DNA from: Pseudomonas chlororaphis
GTDB lineage: Bacteria; Pseudomonadota; Gammaproteobacteria; Pseudomonadales; Pseudomonadaceae
Length of the DNA: 64,000 bases
Direction of reading: 5' to 3'
NCBI GenBank assembly: GCA_001023535.1
Contig: CP011020.1
Location: forward strand, 3,733,734 to 3,797,733
Both the position numbers and the translations under genes were made by a program. Numbering within the stretch: position 1 is the first letter of the stretch; each line of letters opens with the position of its first letter. Shown here one piece after another: positions 37,045 to 46,899 of the stretch. The notes below the pieces were generated by a model. The model was not told the origin of the DNA. It worked only from the letters and a program-made list of their open reading frames with translations, and did no database searches.

Positions 37045-38610
37045 TCAGATTTTGTTGAACAGACCCAATTGAGCGATCTTGCTGAACGCCAACTGCGATG
37101 CCTGCAGCATAGTCTGCTGCAAGGTCAGGCGCGTCATCACTTCGGCCGGGTCGGAATCACGAATCGCCGACTGGGTCTGGGAGTTGGCCAACACAAAACT
37201 CTGGTTGGTGTCGCTCTGGGTGTCGAGGGACTGGCCACGACCACCGACCGAACTCAACGCGCTGGTCAGCTGGTCAGTGCCGCTGGCCAGGTTACCCATG
37301 GCCGAAGCCAGCGCCGCGTTCAGTTTCTGGCCGGCGATGTTGTTGCCATCGACGGGCGTTTCCAATGCCGAGCGCAACTGGTTCACGGTGTCCAGGATGT
37401 TCTGGGTCTCGTGGGTGTTGACCGCGATGCTGAACTGATCGTCGGCGGCCGGGGCACCGTTGAGCGTGAAGCTCACGCCGGAGGCGGTCGCGACGTTGCC
37501 TGCCAGGGTGCCGCTGGATACCGGCTTGCTGTCGGCGGTCAGTGGCGCGGCGTACAGGTCGAAATCCGTGGCACTGGTGAATTTCATCACGGCCGACCCC
37601 GACGGGAAACTGGCGTGGTAGGCCACCGGGTCGGTGATGGTGCTGCCGGTGATCTGGGTCGTCGTGGTGTTGCCCGGGCTGCGGGCCGGCGTGAAGCTGT
37701 CGGGCTTGGCCGCCAGGGTGAAGGTATGACCAGGCAGCACCGTGCCGGCCGCGTCGCCCGTATGAAGGTTGACGTTCAAGGTCAGGTCGACACCGCGAAA
37801 GCTCACGGTCTGCCCGGCCTGGGTGTTGGGGTTGATGACGCCGCCCTTGCTGGCTTCGGCCGTCACGTCGTTGCCGCTCGAATCGGTGATTTTCAACTGA
37901 GTGCCGCTGGCGAACTCCACGGTGTACGGTTCACCGCTGCGGAACTGGCTGTTGTAAGTCACTGCGGACGAGACCTGGCCGTTGGTCAACACCACGCGAC
38001 CATCATCCACCGCTGGCGCAGTCATGGTGACCTGGCTACGGCTGGTGTTGACGGCTTGCTGGAATGCTTCCCAGCCGGTGCTGTTGGTGGCCATGGACAT
38101 GGTGTCGCCGATCGGCAGGTCCAAGGTGACCTGGTCGCCGTTGTAGCTGTAGGTGCCGTCGTCGTTGCGGGTGAACGGCACGACATCGCCCTTGGAGCCG
38201 GCAAAGATGTACTTGCCGTTCTCGTCCTTGGTGTTCATCAGGCTCAGCAGTTGCTCTTCGATCGACCCCAATTCCGAGGCCACCGCCTTGCGGTCGGAGT
38301 CGGTGTAGGCGGCGTTGCCGGCGCTGACGGCCAATTCCTTGGCGCGTTGCAGCACGTTGCCGATGCTGGTCATGACCGCTTCGGTGGTGCCCAGGGTCGC
38401 CTTGATCGTGGTGACGTTCGCTTCGTATTGCGAAAGCATCGACGCCTGGTTGCCCAGTTGCAGCAGACGCGAAGCGCCCACCGGATCATCGGCGGCCGTG
38501 TTCACCCGTACCAGGCTGCTGGCCTCTTCGCTGGTCTTGACCACATTGGCGAAGTTCTTCTGGTAGTTCGCAGCCGTGCTTTCGTAAAACTGAGAGGTAG
38601 AAATGCGCAT
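37045..38610 (-). CDS. flgL: FlgL, hook-filament junction protein
   Basis: HAP3 protein, 521 aa, longer than enteric FlgL (about 317) because of a large central Thr/Gly/Val-rich domain, as in many Pseudomonas. The N-terminus MRISTSQFYESTAANYQKN and the C-terminus (MTRLTLQQTMLQASQLAFSK, then AQLGLFNKI) are flagellin-like helices. It lies 14 bp after flgK. The ATG at 38610 is well placed. Confidence 0.95.
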   Translation of the reverse strand: MRISTSQFYESTAANYQKNFANVVKTSEEASSLVRVNTAADDPVGASRLLQLGNQASMLSQYEANVTTIKATLGTTEAVMTSIGNVLQRAKELAVSAGNAAYTDSDRKAVASELGSIEEQLLSLMNTKDENGKYIFAGSKGDVVPFTRNDDGTYSYNGDQVTLDLPIGDTMSMATNSTGWEAFQQAVNTSRSQVTMTAPAVDDGRVVLTNGQVSSAVTYNSQFRSGEPYTVEFASGTQLKITDSSGNDVTAEASKGGVINPNTQAGQTVSFRGVDLTLNVNLHTGDAAGTVLPGHTFTLAAKPDSFTPARSPGNTTTTQITGSTITDPVAYHASFPSGSAVMKFTSATDFDLYAAPLTADSKPVSSGTLAGNVATASGVSFTLNGAPAADDQFSIAVNTHETQNILDTVNQLRSALETPVDGNNIAGQKLNAALASAMGNLASGTDQLTSALSSVGGRGQSLDTQSDTNQSFVLANSQTQSAIRDSDPAEVMTRLTLQQTMLQASQLAFSKIAQLGLFNKI

Positions 38611-38623
38611 GGGCTACGGGTCC

Positions 38624-40690
38624 TTAAAGACTGTTGATCAATGTGCTGAAGATTTGTTGCGCAGCCTTGATGATCTGCGAAGACGCGGTGTAGTACTGCT
38701 GGAACTTGACCAGGTTGCCGGTTTCTTCGTCCAGGTCCACGCCCGACAGCGAGTCGCGGGCGCTCTTGGCGTTGTTCAGGATGGCGCCGGTGGCGGCGCT
38801 GTCCAGCTTGCCCTGGGCGGCCTTGGCACCGACACCTTCCACCAGCTTGCCGTAGGCATCGTTCAGGGAAATGCCCTTGCTGCCGGAATTGGTGTCCACG
38901 GTCTTGGCGGTCTGCAAACCGGCCAGGACGGTGCCGTTACGGTTGTCCAGGCTGCCGGCCTGGCTGAGGCTGATGTTGATGCCCGCCCCCTGGGAAGGCG
39001 CGCCGGCGATGGACATGTCGAACGAGACGGTACGCTGCACCGGCGGGACGGACGAGTCCATGATCGGGTTGCCGCTGGCGTCCTTGAGTGGAACGCTCAG
39101 GCTCAGGGTGTTGCTCTGGCCAGGCTTGATCGTGCCGCTGCTGATCGTGCCGCCCTTGGCATCGAGCAACTGGTAACCCTGGCTCGTGCCGTCAGCGGAG
39201 GTCGCGCCGAACACCACCTTGACCGGCATCGAGTTCTGGATGCCGTTCTGGATGATGCTGGTGGTGGCTTCGTCGTAGATGTCCAGTTTGGTGGTCATCG
39301 CCGGCTGGCCACTGGCCGGAATGGTCAGCGTGCCACTGCCGCCCGCTGCGATGGCGGCGCCCAACGGCGCGGCAATCGCCAGCCGCTTGGAATCGGTCAT
39401 CTCGGTCTTGATGCTGCCCGCCGCATTGCGGGTCGGGGTGATCTTGAACGAGTCGCCGGCGGCCGCGGTGCCGTTGGCGAAGGTCAGCGAGAAGCCATCG
39501 ACCACCGGTGGCGGCGTGGTCGCGGTGTTGAACGCGCCCATCGAGGTGCCATCGGGCAGGCGCTGGACGGTGTAGTCGCTGCCGCTGGTAAAGGTGATCT
39601 TGTAGTCGTTGGTGGTCAGCTTGCCGGTGTCCTCGATGGACACGTTGAAGTTGCCGGCGCCGGCGCTGTTGTTCAGGGCGGCGACGCTGCGCTGGCTCAT
39701 CTGCGCGGCACTGTTGATGCTGCTGAACAGGTTGGAACCGAAGGCACCGTTCTTGTCGATACCCGAGGCCTGGATGCTGTTCATCTGGTCGGCGACGACC
39801 AGCGCCACACGGCCCAGCTCGTTCATGGCCGGGTCGAGCACGGTGCTGCGGTAGCGCATCAGGCCACCGATCTCACCGCCGGTCAGCACCTGGGTCAGGT
39901 CCATGGAACTGGAGCCACTGTTGAGCTGGATGCCGATGCGCCCCGGATCGTTCTTGTCCGGCACCGCTTGCAGGGTGTTGGTGATGTTGCCCATCACCAG
40001 CGGCTGGCCGGAACCGAGGTAGATATCCAGGCTGTTGCCGTTCTCCACGACCTGGGTGCCGGTGAAGGTCGACAGCTGGCGAATGGCTTCGCCGCGCGAG
40101 TCCAGCAGGTCATTGGGCGCACCGCCCGAGTTGGAGACTTCGGAGATCTTCTTGTTCAACTGGGAAATGGTGGTGGCCAGGCTATTGATCTGGTCGACCA
40201 TGTTCGACAGGTTGCCGTTGATGTTGTCGTTCTGCGCGGTCAACTGGCTGGCCACCGAGTTGAAGCGGTTGCTCAGGGCCTGGGCATCGCTGAGCAGCAA
40301 CTGGCGGGAAGCGTCGTCGCCCGGCTTGGCATTGACGTTCTGCACCGAGGCGAAAAACTTGGTCAGTGCGCCGTTCAGGCCGGTGCCGCTGTCGGACAAC
40401 AGGGAATCGAGCGGCGTGATCTGCCCCTGATAGGCCGCCGCATCGCTGTTGAGCGAGGTGGTGGTCTTGAGCTGTGCTTCGAGGTAGGAGTTATACACCC
40501 GACGCACGTCGGCCAGGGTGGTGCCAGAGCCGATGAACACGTTGCCGTACTGGTTCGACGCCTTGGTCGTCTGCACGGTCTGCTGACGCGAATACCCGGC
40601 GGTATCGACGTTGGCAATGTTGTTACCCGTGGTCACCAACGCGGTCTGGCTTGTGGACAGACCTGACATCCCTATATTGAGCAAACTCAT
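38624..40690 (-). CDS. flgK: FlgK, hook-filament junction protein
   Basis: HAP1 protein, 688 aa. The N-terminus MSLLNIGMSGLSTSQTALVT and NNIANVDTAGYSRQ are the flagellar rod/hook signature; the C-terminus (LDEETGNLVKFQQYYTASSQ, then QIFSTLINSL) is the matching helix. The central region is Ser/Thr/Gly-rich beta structure. It is 10 bp after flgJ and no separate promoter was seen, so flgFGHIJKL is probably one transcript. Confidence 0.96.
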   Translation of the reverse strand: MSLLNIGMSGLSTSQTALVTTGNNIANVDTAGYSRQQTVQTTKASNQYGNVFIGSGTTLADVRRVYNSYLEAQLKTTTSLNSDAAAYQGQITPLDSLLSDSGTGLNGALTKFFASVQNVNAKPGDDASRQLLLSDAQALSNRFNSVASQLTAQNDNINGNLSNMVDQINSLATTISQLNKKISEVSNSGGAPNDLLDSRGEAIRQLSTFTGTQVVENGNSLDIYLGSGQPLVMGNITNTLQAVPDKNDPGRIGIQLNSGSSSMDLTQVLTGGEIGGLMRYRSTVLDPAMNELGRVALVVADQMNSIQASGIDKNGAFGSNLFSSINSAAQMSQRSVAALNNSAGAGNFNVSIEDTGKLTTNDYKITFTSGSDYTVQRLPDGTSMGAFNTATTPPPVVDGFSLTFANGTAAAGDSFKITPTRNAAGSIKTEMTDSKRLAIAAPLGAAIAAGGSGTLTIPASGQPAMTTKLDIYDEATTSIIQNGIQNSMPVKVVFGATSADGTSQGYQLLDAKGGTISSGTIKPGQSNTLSLSVPLKDASGNPIMDSSVPPVQRTVSFDMSIAGAPSQGAGINISLSQAGSLDNRNGTVLAGLQTAKTVDTNSGSKGISLNDAYGKLVEGVGAKAAQGKLDSAATGAILNNAKSARDSLSGVDLDEETGNLVKFQQYYTASSQIIKAAQQIFSTLINSL

Positions 40691-40700
40691 GGTTCAGACC

Positions 40701-42005
40701 TTATAACGTCGTGGTGGCGCCTGCCGATGCGTAGTTCTGGTAACTCGTCATCTGCCGGGCTATATGCGAAATCTTGCGGGCGTAGTTCGGGTCGGTGGCG
40801 TAACCGGCCTTCTGCAACTCGCGTACAAACTGTTCGGGGTTATCGGCCGACTTCAGCACATCTTGATAGCGGCTGTTGCTCTGCAACAGATTGACCAGGT
40901 CGTGGAAGCTGTCGCGATAGGACGCGTAGGAACGGAACTCGGCCGTCTCCTTGACCATCTCGCCATTGCGAAACTCGCTGGTGATCGCCCGCGCCGAATC
41001 GCCTTTCCAGTTCTGGCTCGCCTTGATGCCGAAGAGGTTGTGGCTGCTGCTGCCATCGGGCTGGCGCATGACGGATTTGCCCCAACCGGTTTCCAGGGCC
41101 GCCTGGGCCACCAGGTAGCGTGGGTCGACACCGATGCGGTCCGCAGCTTCCTTGGCCATCGGCAACATGGCGTTGACGAATTCGTCGGCATCGCGGAAAG
41201 CCTTGCGCGCCGGTGCCAATGGCGGCTGCGCGACGGCACGGCCGTAGACCTGCATGTCCGGTTTCGCGTCGGCCGCCTTGAGCGCGGCCAGCCAGTCGCC
41301 GTTGCCCAGCTCGCCGGTCGCCGGCTTGACGGCGGCGACAGCACGATCGGGCAGCAGGTTCTGCGCCGGGGCCTCGGCATTGACCGAGGCCGAAGGCACC
41401 AGGCCCGCGAGCAGGCGGTCGGCCAGCTTCGGCGGCAGGGCCAGGCGACGCTGGTTGAGCAGTTCCATGTCGTTGCGATGACCACCCTCGGCGCCCTGCG
41501 GCGCACTGACGGCCCGCGAGGCCCACAGTGGACGCTGGCCGCTGGTGCGCGACAACGGGCCGTCCGTGGGCAGGGTGCCGGCGGCAACCGGGGTCGGCAC
41601 GGCTGCCTTGGTCGCCTTGTCCAGCGCCTCTTGCTGCTTGGCCGCCGACAGCGTGGCCGCTTCGCCCGGGGCCAGCGGCTTGTTCTTGGACATCTGGCGC
41701 AACAGCACGTCGGCCAGGCCGATACCGCCGCCTTCGCGGGACATGGAAACGGCCAACTGCTGGTCGTACATTTCCTGGTACTGCTTGGCTTCAGGCGTAT
41801 TCATCGGATTGTCCTTGCCCAGGGCCTCGGTGGCCGAACGCATGGACTTGAGCATTTCGCCGAGGAACAGCGACTCGAATTCCTGCGCCACCTTGCGCAG
41901 GTTGCCATCGCTGTTCTTGTCGCCAACCTTGAGTTGGTTCAAGCGGTTCAGGTCCGAGTAGGACGCCGAGTCGCCGCTGGTCAAAGCGCCCTTGCGCATA
42001 TCCAT
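40701..42005 (-). CDS. flgJ: FlgJ, rod cap and peptidoglycan hydrolase
   Basis: Dual-function protein, 434 aa. The N-terminal rod-cap domain (residues 35-105) has FESLFLGEMLKSMRSA; an Ala/Pro-rich linker follows; the C-terminal muramidase (glucosaminidase) domain, about 270-425, has its catalytic glutamate at 305 (AALETGWGKS) and NLFGIKASQNWKGDS. It makes the hole in the peptidoglycan for the rod. It is 10 bp after flgI. Confidence 0.95.
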   Translation of the reverse strand: MDMRKGALTSGDSASYSDLNRLNQLKVGDKNSDGNLRKVAQEFESLFLGEMLKSMRSATEALGKDNPMNTPEAKQYQEMYDQQLAVSMSREGGGIGLADVLLRQMSKNKPLAPGEAATLSAAKQQEALDKATKAAVPTPVAAGTLPTDGPLSRTSGQRPLWASRAVSAPQGAEGGHRNDMELLNQRRLALPPKLADRLLAGLVPSASVNAEAPAQNLLPDRAVAAVKPATGELGNGDWLAALKAADAKPDMQVYGRAVAQPPLAPARKAFRDADEFVNAMLPMAKEAADRIGVDPRYLVAQAALETGWGKSVMRQPDGSSSHNLFGIKASQNWKGDSARAITSEFRNGEMVKETAEFRSYASYRDSFHDLVNLLQSNSRYQDVLKSADNPEQFVRELQKAGYATDPNYARKISHIARQMTSYQNYASAGATTTL

Positions 42006-42015
42006 GGCTCGACCC

Positions 42016-43131
42016 TCAGATCACGATCAGGTCGGCTTGCAACGCGCCGGCCTGCTTCAAGGCTTCGAGGATCGCCATCAAGTCGCCCGGTGCCGCGCCG
42101 ACCTGGTTCACCGCCCGGACGATTTCATCCAGGGTGGTGCCCGGGCCGAACTTGAACATCGGCTTGGCTTCCTGCTCGGCATTGACCCGCGACCGCGGCA
42201 CGACGGCGGTCTGGCCGTTGGACAACGGACCCGGCTGGCTGACGATCGGGTCTTCGGTGATGGTCACGGTCAGGCTGCCGTGGGTCACGGCGGCCGGTGA
42301 AACCTTGACGTTCTGGCCGATCACGATGGTACCGGTGCGCGAATTGATGATGACTTTCGCCACGGCCTGGCCCGGATCGACTTCGAGGTTTTCCAGGATC
42401 GACAGGTAGTCGACCCGCTGGCTCGGATCCAGCGGCGCGGTGACCCGGATCGAGCCGCCGTCGATGGCCTGGGCCACGCCTGGGCCGAGCATGTCGTTGA
42501 TCTTGTCGACGATGCGCTTGGCGGTGGTGAAGTCGGAACGGTTGAGGTTCAGCGTCAGGCTGTTGCCCTGGTTGAAACCACTCGGCACCGCACGTTCCAC
42601 CGACGCACCGCCAGGGATGCGACCGGCCGACGGAACATTGACAGTGATCTTCGAACCGTCGCGCCCCTCGGCGTCGAAGCCGCCCACCACCAGGTTGCCC
42701 TGGGCGATGGCGTAGACGTTGCCGTCGATACCCTTGAGCGGCGTCAGCAGCAAGGTACCGCCGCGCAGGCTCTTGGAGTTACCGATGGACGAAACGGTGA
42801 TATCCACCTGCTGGCCGGGCTTGGCGAAAGCCGGCAGGTCGGCACTGACCGACACCGCCGCGACGTTCTTCAACTGCACGTTGCCGGAACCGGCCGGCAC
42901 CTTGATGCCGAACTGCGACAACATGTTGTTGAAGGTCTGCAGCGTGAACGGGGTCTGGGTGGTCTGGTCACCGGTGCCATTGAGGCCCACGACCAGGCCG
43001 TAGCCGATCAACTGGTTGGAGCGCACGCCGGAAATGCTGGCGATGTCCTTCAGGCGCTCGGCTTGAGCGGCGAAGGCTGCCGACATCATCAGCGCACCGA
43101 GCAACAGCTGTTTAAGATTCAACGGGGCCAC
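42016..43131 (-). CDS. flgI: FlgI, periplasmic P-ring protein
   Basis: P-ring subunit, exported by Sec, up to 371 aa. The signal peptide ends SAAFAAQA before [30 protein letters not shown] and [20 protein letters not shown] are P-ring signatures. The start is not ATG: a GTG at 43131 abuts the flgH TAG, and a TTG at 43122 has AGGTGG 5 bases upstream and may be the true start (368 aa). Operon flgFGHIJKL. Confidence 0.94.
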   Translation of the reverse strand: MAPLNLKQLLLGALMMSAAFAAQAERLKDIASISGVRSNQLIGYGLVVGLNGTGDQTTQTPFTLQTFNNMLSQFGIKVPAGSGNVQLKNVAAVSVSADLPAFAKPGQQVDITVSSIGNSKSLRGGTLLLTPLKGIDGNVYAIAQGNLVVGGFDAEGRDGSKITVNVPSAGRIPGGASVERAVPSGFNQGNSLTLNLNRSDFTTAKRIVDKINDMLGPGVAQAIDGGSIRVTAPLDPSQRVDYLSILENLEVDPGQAVAKVIINSRTGTIVIGQNVKVSPAAVTHGSLTVTITEDPIVSQPGPLSNGQTAVVPRSRVNAEQEAKPMFKFGPGTTLDEIVRAVNQVGAAPGDLMAILEALKQAGALQADLIVI

Positions 43132-43827
43132 CTAGAAAGGGAACTTCGGGCTGAGGAAGAAACGATCGAACCAACCGGGCTGACTGGCATCGGCGAAGGC
43201 ACCGGTGCCCGAATAGGTAATGCGCGCATCAGCCACGCGGGTGGACGAAACGGTGTTGTCGGTGGCGATGTCGTCGGCACGAACCATGCCGGCGATGCGC
43301 ACCAGTTCGTCACCGGTGTTGAGGGTCAGCCACTTCTCGCCCCGCACGACGATGATGCCGTTGGGCAGCACGTCGGCGACGGTCACGGTGATCGAACCGG
43401 TCAGGCTGTTGCTCTGGCCGGACTTGCTGTCGCCCTTGGTCGCCCGGTCGGCGTTGTAGCCGGCATTGAGGCTCAGGTCGTTGCTGCCGATCGGGTTGTT
43501 GGTGGTCAGGCTGGAACCGAACAGCGAGGTCAGGCCGACGCTGGTGGCGCTGGTCTTGTCCATCTGCGAGTTGGCGTTCTTGCTGGCCTGGGTCCGCTCG
43601 TTCAGGGTGATGGTGATGATGTCACCGACCCGGAATGCCTTGCGGTCGCTGTACAGGTTCTGCTCGAAGCCGGCCTGGTAGATCGAGCCATTGTTGGCCG
43701 CAGCCGGCAACGGTGTACGCGGCAACACCGGCGCGTAGTACGGGTCATTGGGCCTGGGCGTTGGCGCGACACAACCCGCAAGCGCGGTGATCCCACTCAA
43801 TGCCAGTACAGATACAAAGCGTTTCAT
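43132..43827 (-). CDS. flgH: FlgH, outer-membrane L-ring lipoprotein
   Basis: L-ring subunit, 231 aa, with a lipoprotein signal: [19 protein letters not shown], lipobox LAGC, acylated Cys19. The mature part has [19 protein letters not shown] and [19 protein letters not shown], both typical. It ends [12 protein letters not shown]. The gene runs directly into flgI without a gap; 70 bp separate it from flgG. Confidence 0.96.
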   Translation of the reverse strand: MKRFVSVLALSGITALAGCVAPTPRPNDPYYAPVLPRTPLPAAANNGSIYQAGFEQNLYSDRKAFRVGDIITITLNERTQASKNANSQMDKTSATSVGLTSLFGSSLTTNNPIGSNDLSLNAGYNADRATKGDSKSGQSNSLTGSITVTVADVLPNGIIVVRGEKWLTLNTGDELVRIAGMVRADDIATDNTVSSTRVADARITYSGTGAFADASQPGWFDRFFLSPKFPF

Positions 43828-43897
43828 GACCCTACCTCTCGGTGTTGCAGGCGACCTACGGGCCGCCCTGTCTACGTAAGTACAGATGTTGGGACGA

Positions 43898-44683
43898 TTA
43901 CAGATTCTGCGTGACGAACGAGAGCATCTGGTCGGCGGTGGAGATCACCTTGGAGTTCATTTCGTAGGCGCGCTGGGTGGTGATCATGTTGACCATCTCC
44001 TCGACCGTGCTCACGTTGGAGGTTTCCAGGGTGTTCTGCAGCGTGGTGCCGAAACCGTTCAGGCCCGGGGTGCCGATTTGCGGCGCGCCACTGGCGGCGG
44101 TCTCCAGGAACAGGTTGTTGCCCACGGCCTGCAAGCCGGCCGGATTGATGAAGTCGGCGGTCTGCAGGTTGCCGATCACCTGGGCGGCCGGGTTGCCTGC
44201 CACGGTGATGGACACGGTACCGTCGCGGCCCACGGTGAAGGTCTGGGCATCGTTCGGGATGATGATGGCCGGTTCCAGGGCGAAACCGCTGGCATTGACG
44301 ATCTGGCCATTGGAGTCGAGGTGGAAGGTACCGTCACGGGTGTAGGACGTGGTGCCGTCCGGCTGCAGGATCTGGAAGAAACCGCGACCGTCGATGGCCA
44401 TGTCCAGCGGCTGCTCGGTGGTTTGCAGGCTACCGGCGTTGAAGTTCTTCTGGGTGCCGACGATGCGCACACCGGTACCCACTTGCAGGCCCGACGGCAG
44501 CTCGCTGTCCTGGGTCGACTGGGCACCTGGCTGACGCTTGACCTGGTACAGCAGGTCCTGGAACTCGGCACGATCACGCTTGAAACCCGTGGTCGAGACG
44601 TTCGCCAGGTTGTTGGAAATGGTGGTCAGGTTGGTGTCCTGGGCGGACAAACCTGTTTTGGCAACCCACAAAGCCGGAAGCAT
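43898..44683 (-). CDS. flgG: FlgG, distal rod protein
   Basis: Rod subunit, 261 aa, the normal length. The N-terminus [19 protein letters not shown] with [17 protein letters not shown] is the rod/hook motif; the C-terminus [20 protein letters not shown] matches it. AGGAG lies just before the ATG. It follows flgF with a 49-bp gap. Confidence 0.97.
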   Translation of the reverse strand: MLPALWVAKTGLSAQDTNLTTISNNLANVSTTGFKRDRAEFQDLLYQVKRQPGAQSTQDSELPSGLQVGTGVRIVGTQKNFNAGSLQTTEQPLDMAIDGRGFFQILQPDGTTSYTRDGTFHLDSNGQIVNASGFALEPAIIIPNDAQTFTVGRDGTVSITVAGNPAAQVIGNLQTADFINPAGLQAVGNNLFLETAASGAPQIGTPGLNGFGTTLQNTLETSNVSTVEEMVNMITTQRAYEMNSKVISTADQMLSFVTQNL

Positions 44684-44732
44684 TCGATTCTCCTCGTACG
44701 CCTGATTATCGGCGCGACGCTGTCATTAATAG

Positions 44733-45470
44733 TTAGATCTGCAAGACCCGAGCCATAGCCTCATCGCCTTCTTTGGCGGTGTTCATCATCTTCACGTGAA
44801 GCTCGAACTGCTTGGCCAGGGCCAGGACCGAGGTCATCTCGTCCACGGCATTGACGTTGCTCGCTTCCTGGAACCCCGAGACCAACTGCACGTTGGCATC
44901 GATGGGCGCCGGCTGGCCGTCCTTGGTCCGGATCGAACCGTCCAGGCCCTTGGTCATGTTCTTGAGGTCCGGATTGACCAGCTTGATGCGGTCCACCTCG
45001 GCCATTACCCGCGGGCCTTCGCCCATGGCGCGGATGCTGATGGTGCCGTCCTGGCCGATTTCGATCTTCTGCTCCGGCGGCACGGCGATGGGACCGCCGT
45101 TGCCCATCACCGGCATGCCGTTGCCGGCCCGCAGCACGCCCAGGGCGTCAACATTGAGGCTGCCGGTGCGCACGTAGCTTTCACCGCCGTCGGGATTCTG
45201 TACCGCCATCCAGCCCGGACCGCTGACCGCCACGTCGAGGTCGCGACCGGTTTCCACCAACGCGCCCGGTGTGAAGTCCGTGGCAGGTCGCTCGGACATG
45301 GCAAACGCCCGCGCCGGAAAGCTGTCGCCGAACACCGGCATCGAGCGCGCCTGCTCCAGGTCTTTCTGAAAACCATTGGTGGAAATGTTCGCCAGGTTGT
45401 TGGCATGGGCCCGTTGCGCCAGTGCGTTCTGGCTGGCGCCGGTCATTGCCACATAAAGGTACTTGTCCAC
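44733..45470 (-). CDS. flgF: FlgF, proximal rod protein
   Basis: Rod subunit, 245 aa, starting at the GTG at 45470 to give (M)DKYLYVAMTGASQNALAQ, the family N-terminus, with AGGA 6-9 bases upstream. An in-frame codon at 45506 adds 12 residues unlike the family. HANNLANISTNGFQKDLEQA and the C-terminal QFELHVKMMNTAKEGDEA are the rod signatures. It heads flgFGHIJKL. flgB-flgE, which usually stand just before it, are not in this window. Confidence 0.94.
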   Translation of the reverse strand: MDKYLYVAMTGASQNALAQRAHANNLANISTNGFQKDLEQARSMPVFGDSFPARAFAMSERPATDFTPGALVETGRDLDVAVSGPGWMAVQNPDGGESYVRTGSLNVDALGVLRAGNGMPVMGNGGPIAVPPEQKIEIGQDGTISIRAMGEGPRVMAEVDRIKLVNPDLKNMTKGLDGSIRTKDGQPAPIDANVQLVSGFQEASNVNAVDEMTSVLALAKQFELHVKMMNTAKEGDEAMARVLQI

Positions 45471-45526
45471 TGTCGTTCCTCTGCATGCCGGACGTTTGCC
45501 GTCCACTGCTGTGTTGCACAGCCTTA

Positions 45527-45542
45527 AGCAATTTGCAGACCA
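45527..45542 (-). promoter_or_regulatory. RpoN (sigma-54) promoter of flgFGHIJKL
   Basis: The minus strand reads TGGTCTGCAAATTGCT: TGG and TTGCT of TGGCACG-N4-TTGCW are kept at the exact spacing, the CACG part is poor. It is 57 bases before the flgF GTG. Confidence 0.65.
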
Positions 45543-45656
45543 ACTTTTTTCTGGCGGGCCAAGGCCCGGTAAACAAAGGGCCTGGGGGATTTACAGAGGG
45601 TAGGTTGAGGGTGTCGAAGTCGAAAAACCGGCGGTGTTATGCCGCTAGGTGGCAAG

Positions 45657-45682
45657 GCCTGGCACCTGGCCTGATGCCAGGC
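45657..45682 (-). terminator. Hairpin behind the aminotransferase gene
   Basis: GCCTGGCA and TGCCAGGC, perfect 8-base arms with a 10-base loop, begin 20 bases after the stop of the aminotransferase gene. There is no T-run. It could mark the end of the glycan cluster transcript, just before the flgF promoter. Confidence 0.45.
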
Positions 45683-45702
45683 GCCTCATCGGCTGGCGGA
45701 GG

Positions 45703-46848
45703 TCAGGCCTTTGCCAAGGCATCGCCCAACACACCCACCACCTGCTCCTGGTGCTCATGGGTCAAGCCGAGCCACATGGGCAAACGCAACAGGCGCTCGG
45801 AATAGCCGTCAGTCACCTCCATCGAACCCTGCACGCGTCCATAACGCAGGCCACCGGGCGATGAATGCAGCGGCACGTAATGGAACACCGCGTAGATGGC
45901 ATGTCGCTTGAGCTCTTCGAGGACGGCCTGGCGCTCGACGCCCGGGGCGAGGATCACGTAGTACATGTGCGCGTTGTGCTGGCAGTTTTCAGGCACTATC
46001 GGACGCCGCAGCGCCCCTTGCCGCTCAAGCGTCGCCAGCGCCGCATGGTAATTGTCCCAGAGGGCCAGGCGGCGGTTGGTGATGGCTTGCGCCTCTTCCA
46101 ACTGGGCCCAGAGGAACGCGGCCGTCATTTCCCCCGGCAGGAACGAGGAACCCACCTCCTGCCACGTGTACTTGTCTACTTCACCCCGGAAGAACCGGCT
46201 GCGATCGGTGCCTTTTTCCCGGATGATCTCGGCCCGCAACGCCAACGCGGGATCATTGACCAGCAAGGCCCCGCCCTCCCCCGAAATCACGTTCTTGGTT
46301 TCGTGAAAGCTGAAGGCCCCCAGGTCACCGATACTGCCCAGCGCCCGCCCCTTGTAGGTCGACATCACACCTTGCGCGGCGTCTTCCACCACGGCCAGCC
46401 CATGCTTGCGGGCAATGGCCAGGATCTCGTCCATCTCGCAGGCCACGCCTGCGTAGTGCACCGGTACGATGGCCTTGGTCCGTGGCGTGATCGCCGCCTC
46501 GATCAGGCGCTCGTCCAGGTTCAGGGTGTCGGGCCGCACATCGACGAAGACCGGCACCGCGCCGCGCAACACGAAGGCATTGGCGGTGGAGACGAACGTA
46601 TACGACGGCAGGATGACTTCGTCGCCAGGCTGGATATCCAGCAGCAACGCCGTCATTTCCAGGGCCGCGGTGCATGAATGGGTCAGCAGGGCCTTGTTGC
46701 TGCCCGTTTGCGCCTCCAGCCAGCGATGACACCGCTTGGTGAAGGGGCCATCGCCGGCGAGCATGTTGCCGAACTTGGCCTGGGCGATGTAATCCAGTTC
46801 CTTGCCGGTCATGTAAGGGCGGTTGAAGAAGATCGTTTCTTTGCTCAT
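45703..46848 (-). CDS. Sugar aminotransferase, DegT/DnrJ/EryC1 family (WecE/RffA-like)
   Basis: PLP enzyme, 381 aa, very close in sequence to E. coli WecE (dTDP-4-amino-4,6-dideoxygalactose transaminase): PGDEVILPSYTFVSTANAFV, VHYAGVACEMDEILAIA, VEDAAQGVMSTYKGRALG and EIIREKGTDRSRFFRGEVDK are all shared. The PLP lysine is Lys185 (SFHETKNVISG). The expected product is a dTDP-4-amino-4,6-dideoxyhexose (fucosamine-4 or viosamine type); which epimer cannot be told from sequence. P. syringae flagellin carries a modified viosamine, so a role in the flagellin glycan is inferred. It is the last gene of the cluster that starts at wbqC. Confidence 0.85.
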   Translation of the reverse strand: MSKETIFFNRPYMTGKELDYIAQAKFGNMLAGDGPFTKRCHRWLEAQTGSNKALLTHSCTAALEMTALLLDIQPGDEVILPSYTFVSTANAFVLRGAVPVFVDVRPDTLNLDERLIEAAITPRTKAIVPVHYAGVACEMDEILAIARKHGLAVVEDAAQGVMSTYKGRALGSIGDLGAFSFHETKNVISGEGGALLVNDPALALRAEIIREKGTDRSRFFRGEVDKYTWQEVGSSFLPGEMTAAFLWAQLEEAQAITNRRLALWDNYHAALATLERQGALRRPIVPENCQHNAHMYYVILAPGVERQAVLEELKRHAIYAVFHYVPLHSSPGGLRYGRVQGSMEVTDGYSERLLRLPMWLGLTHEHQEQVVGVLGDALAKA

Positions 46849-46899
46849 TGCAAACTTCCCTGGATGGGCATGGTCATGGGTGGCGCGCAGGACAAAACC

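Noticed and set aside
37069..40666. Long open frames on the plus strand opposite flgL and flgK (522 and 687 codons)
   Set aside because: They mirror high-GC coding sequence on the other strand, are rich in Arg, Gly, His and Gln, and have no recognisable domain or ribosome site.
44706..44713. Perfect sigma-28 -10 (GCCGATAA) on the minus strand before flgG
   Set aside because: No -35 resembling TAAAGTTT or TCAAG is found 11 bases upstream. The gene is inside the flgF-flgL run.
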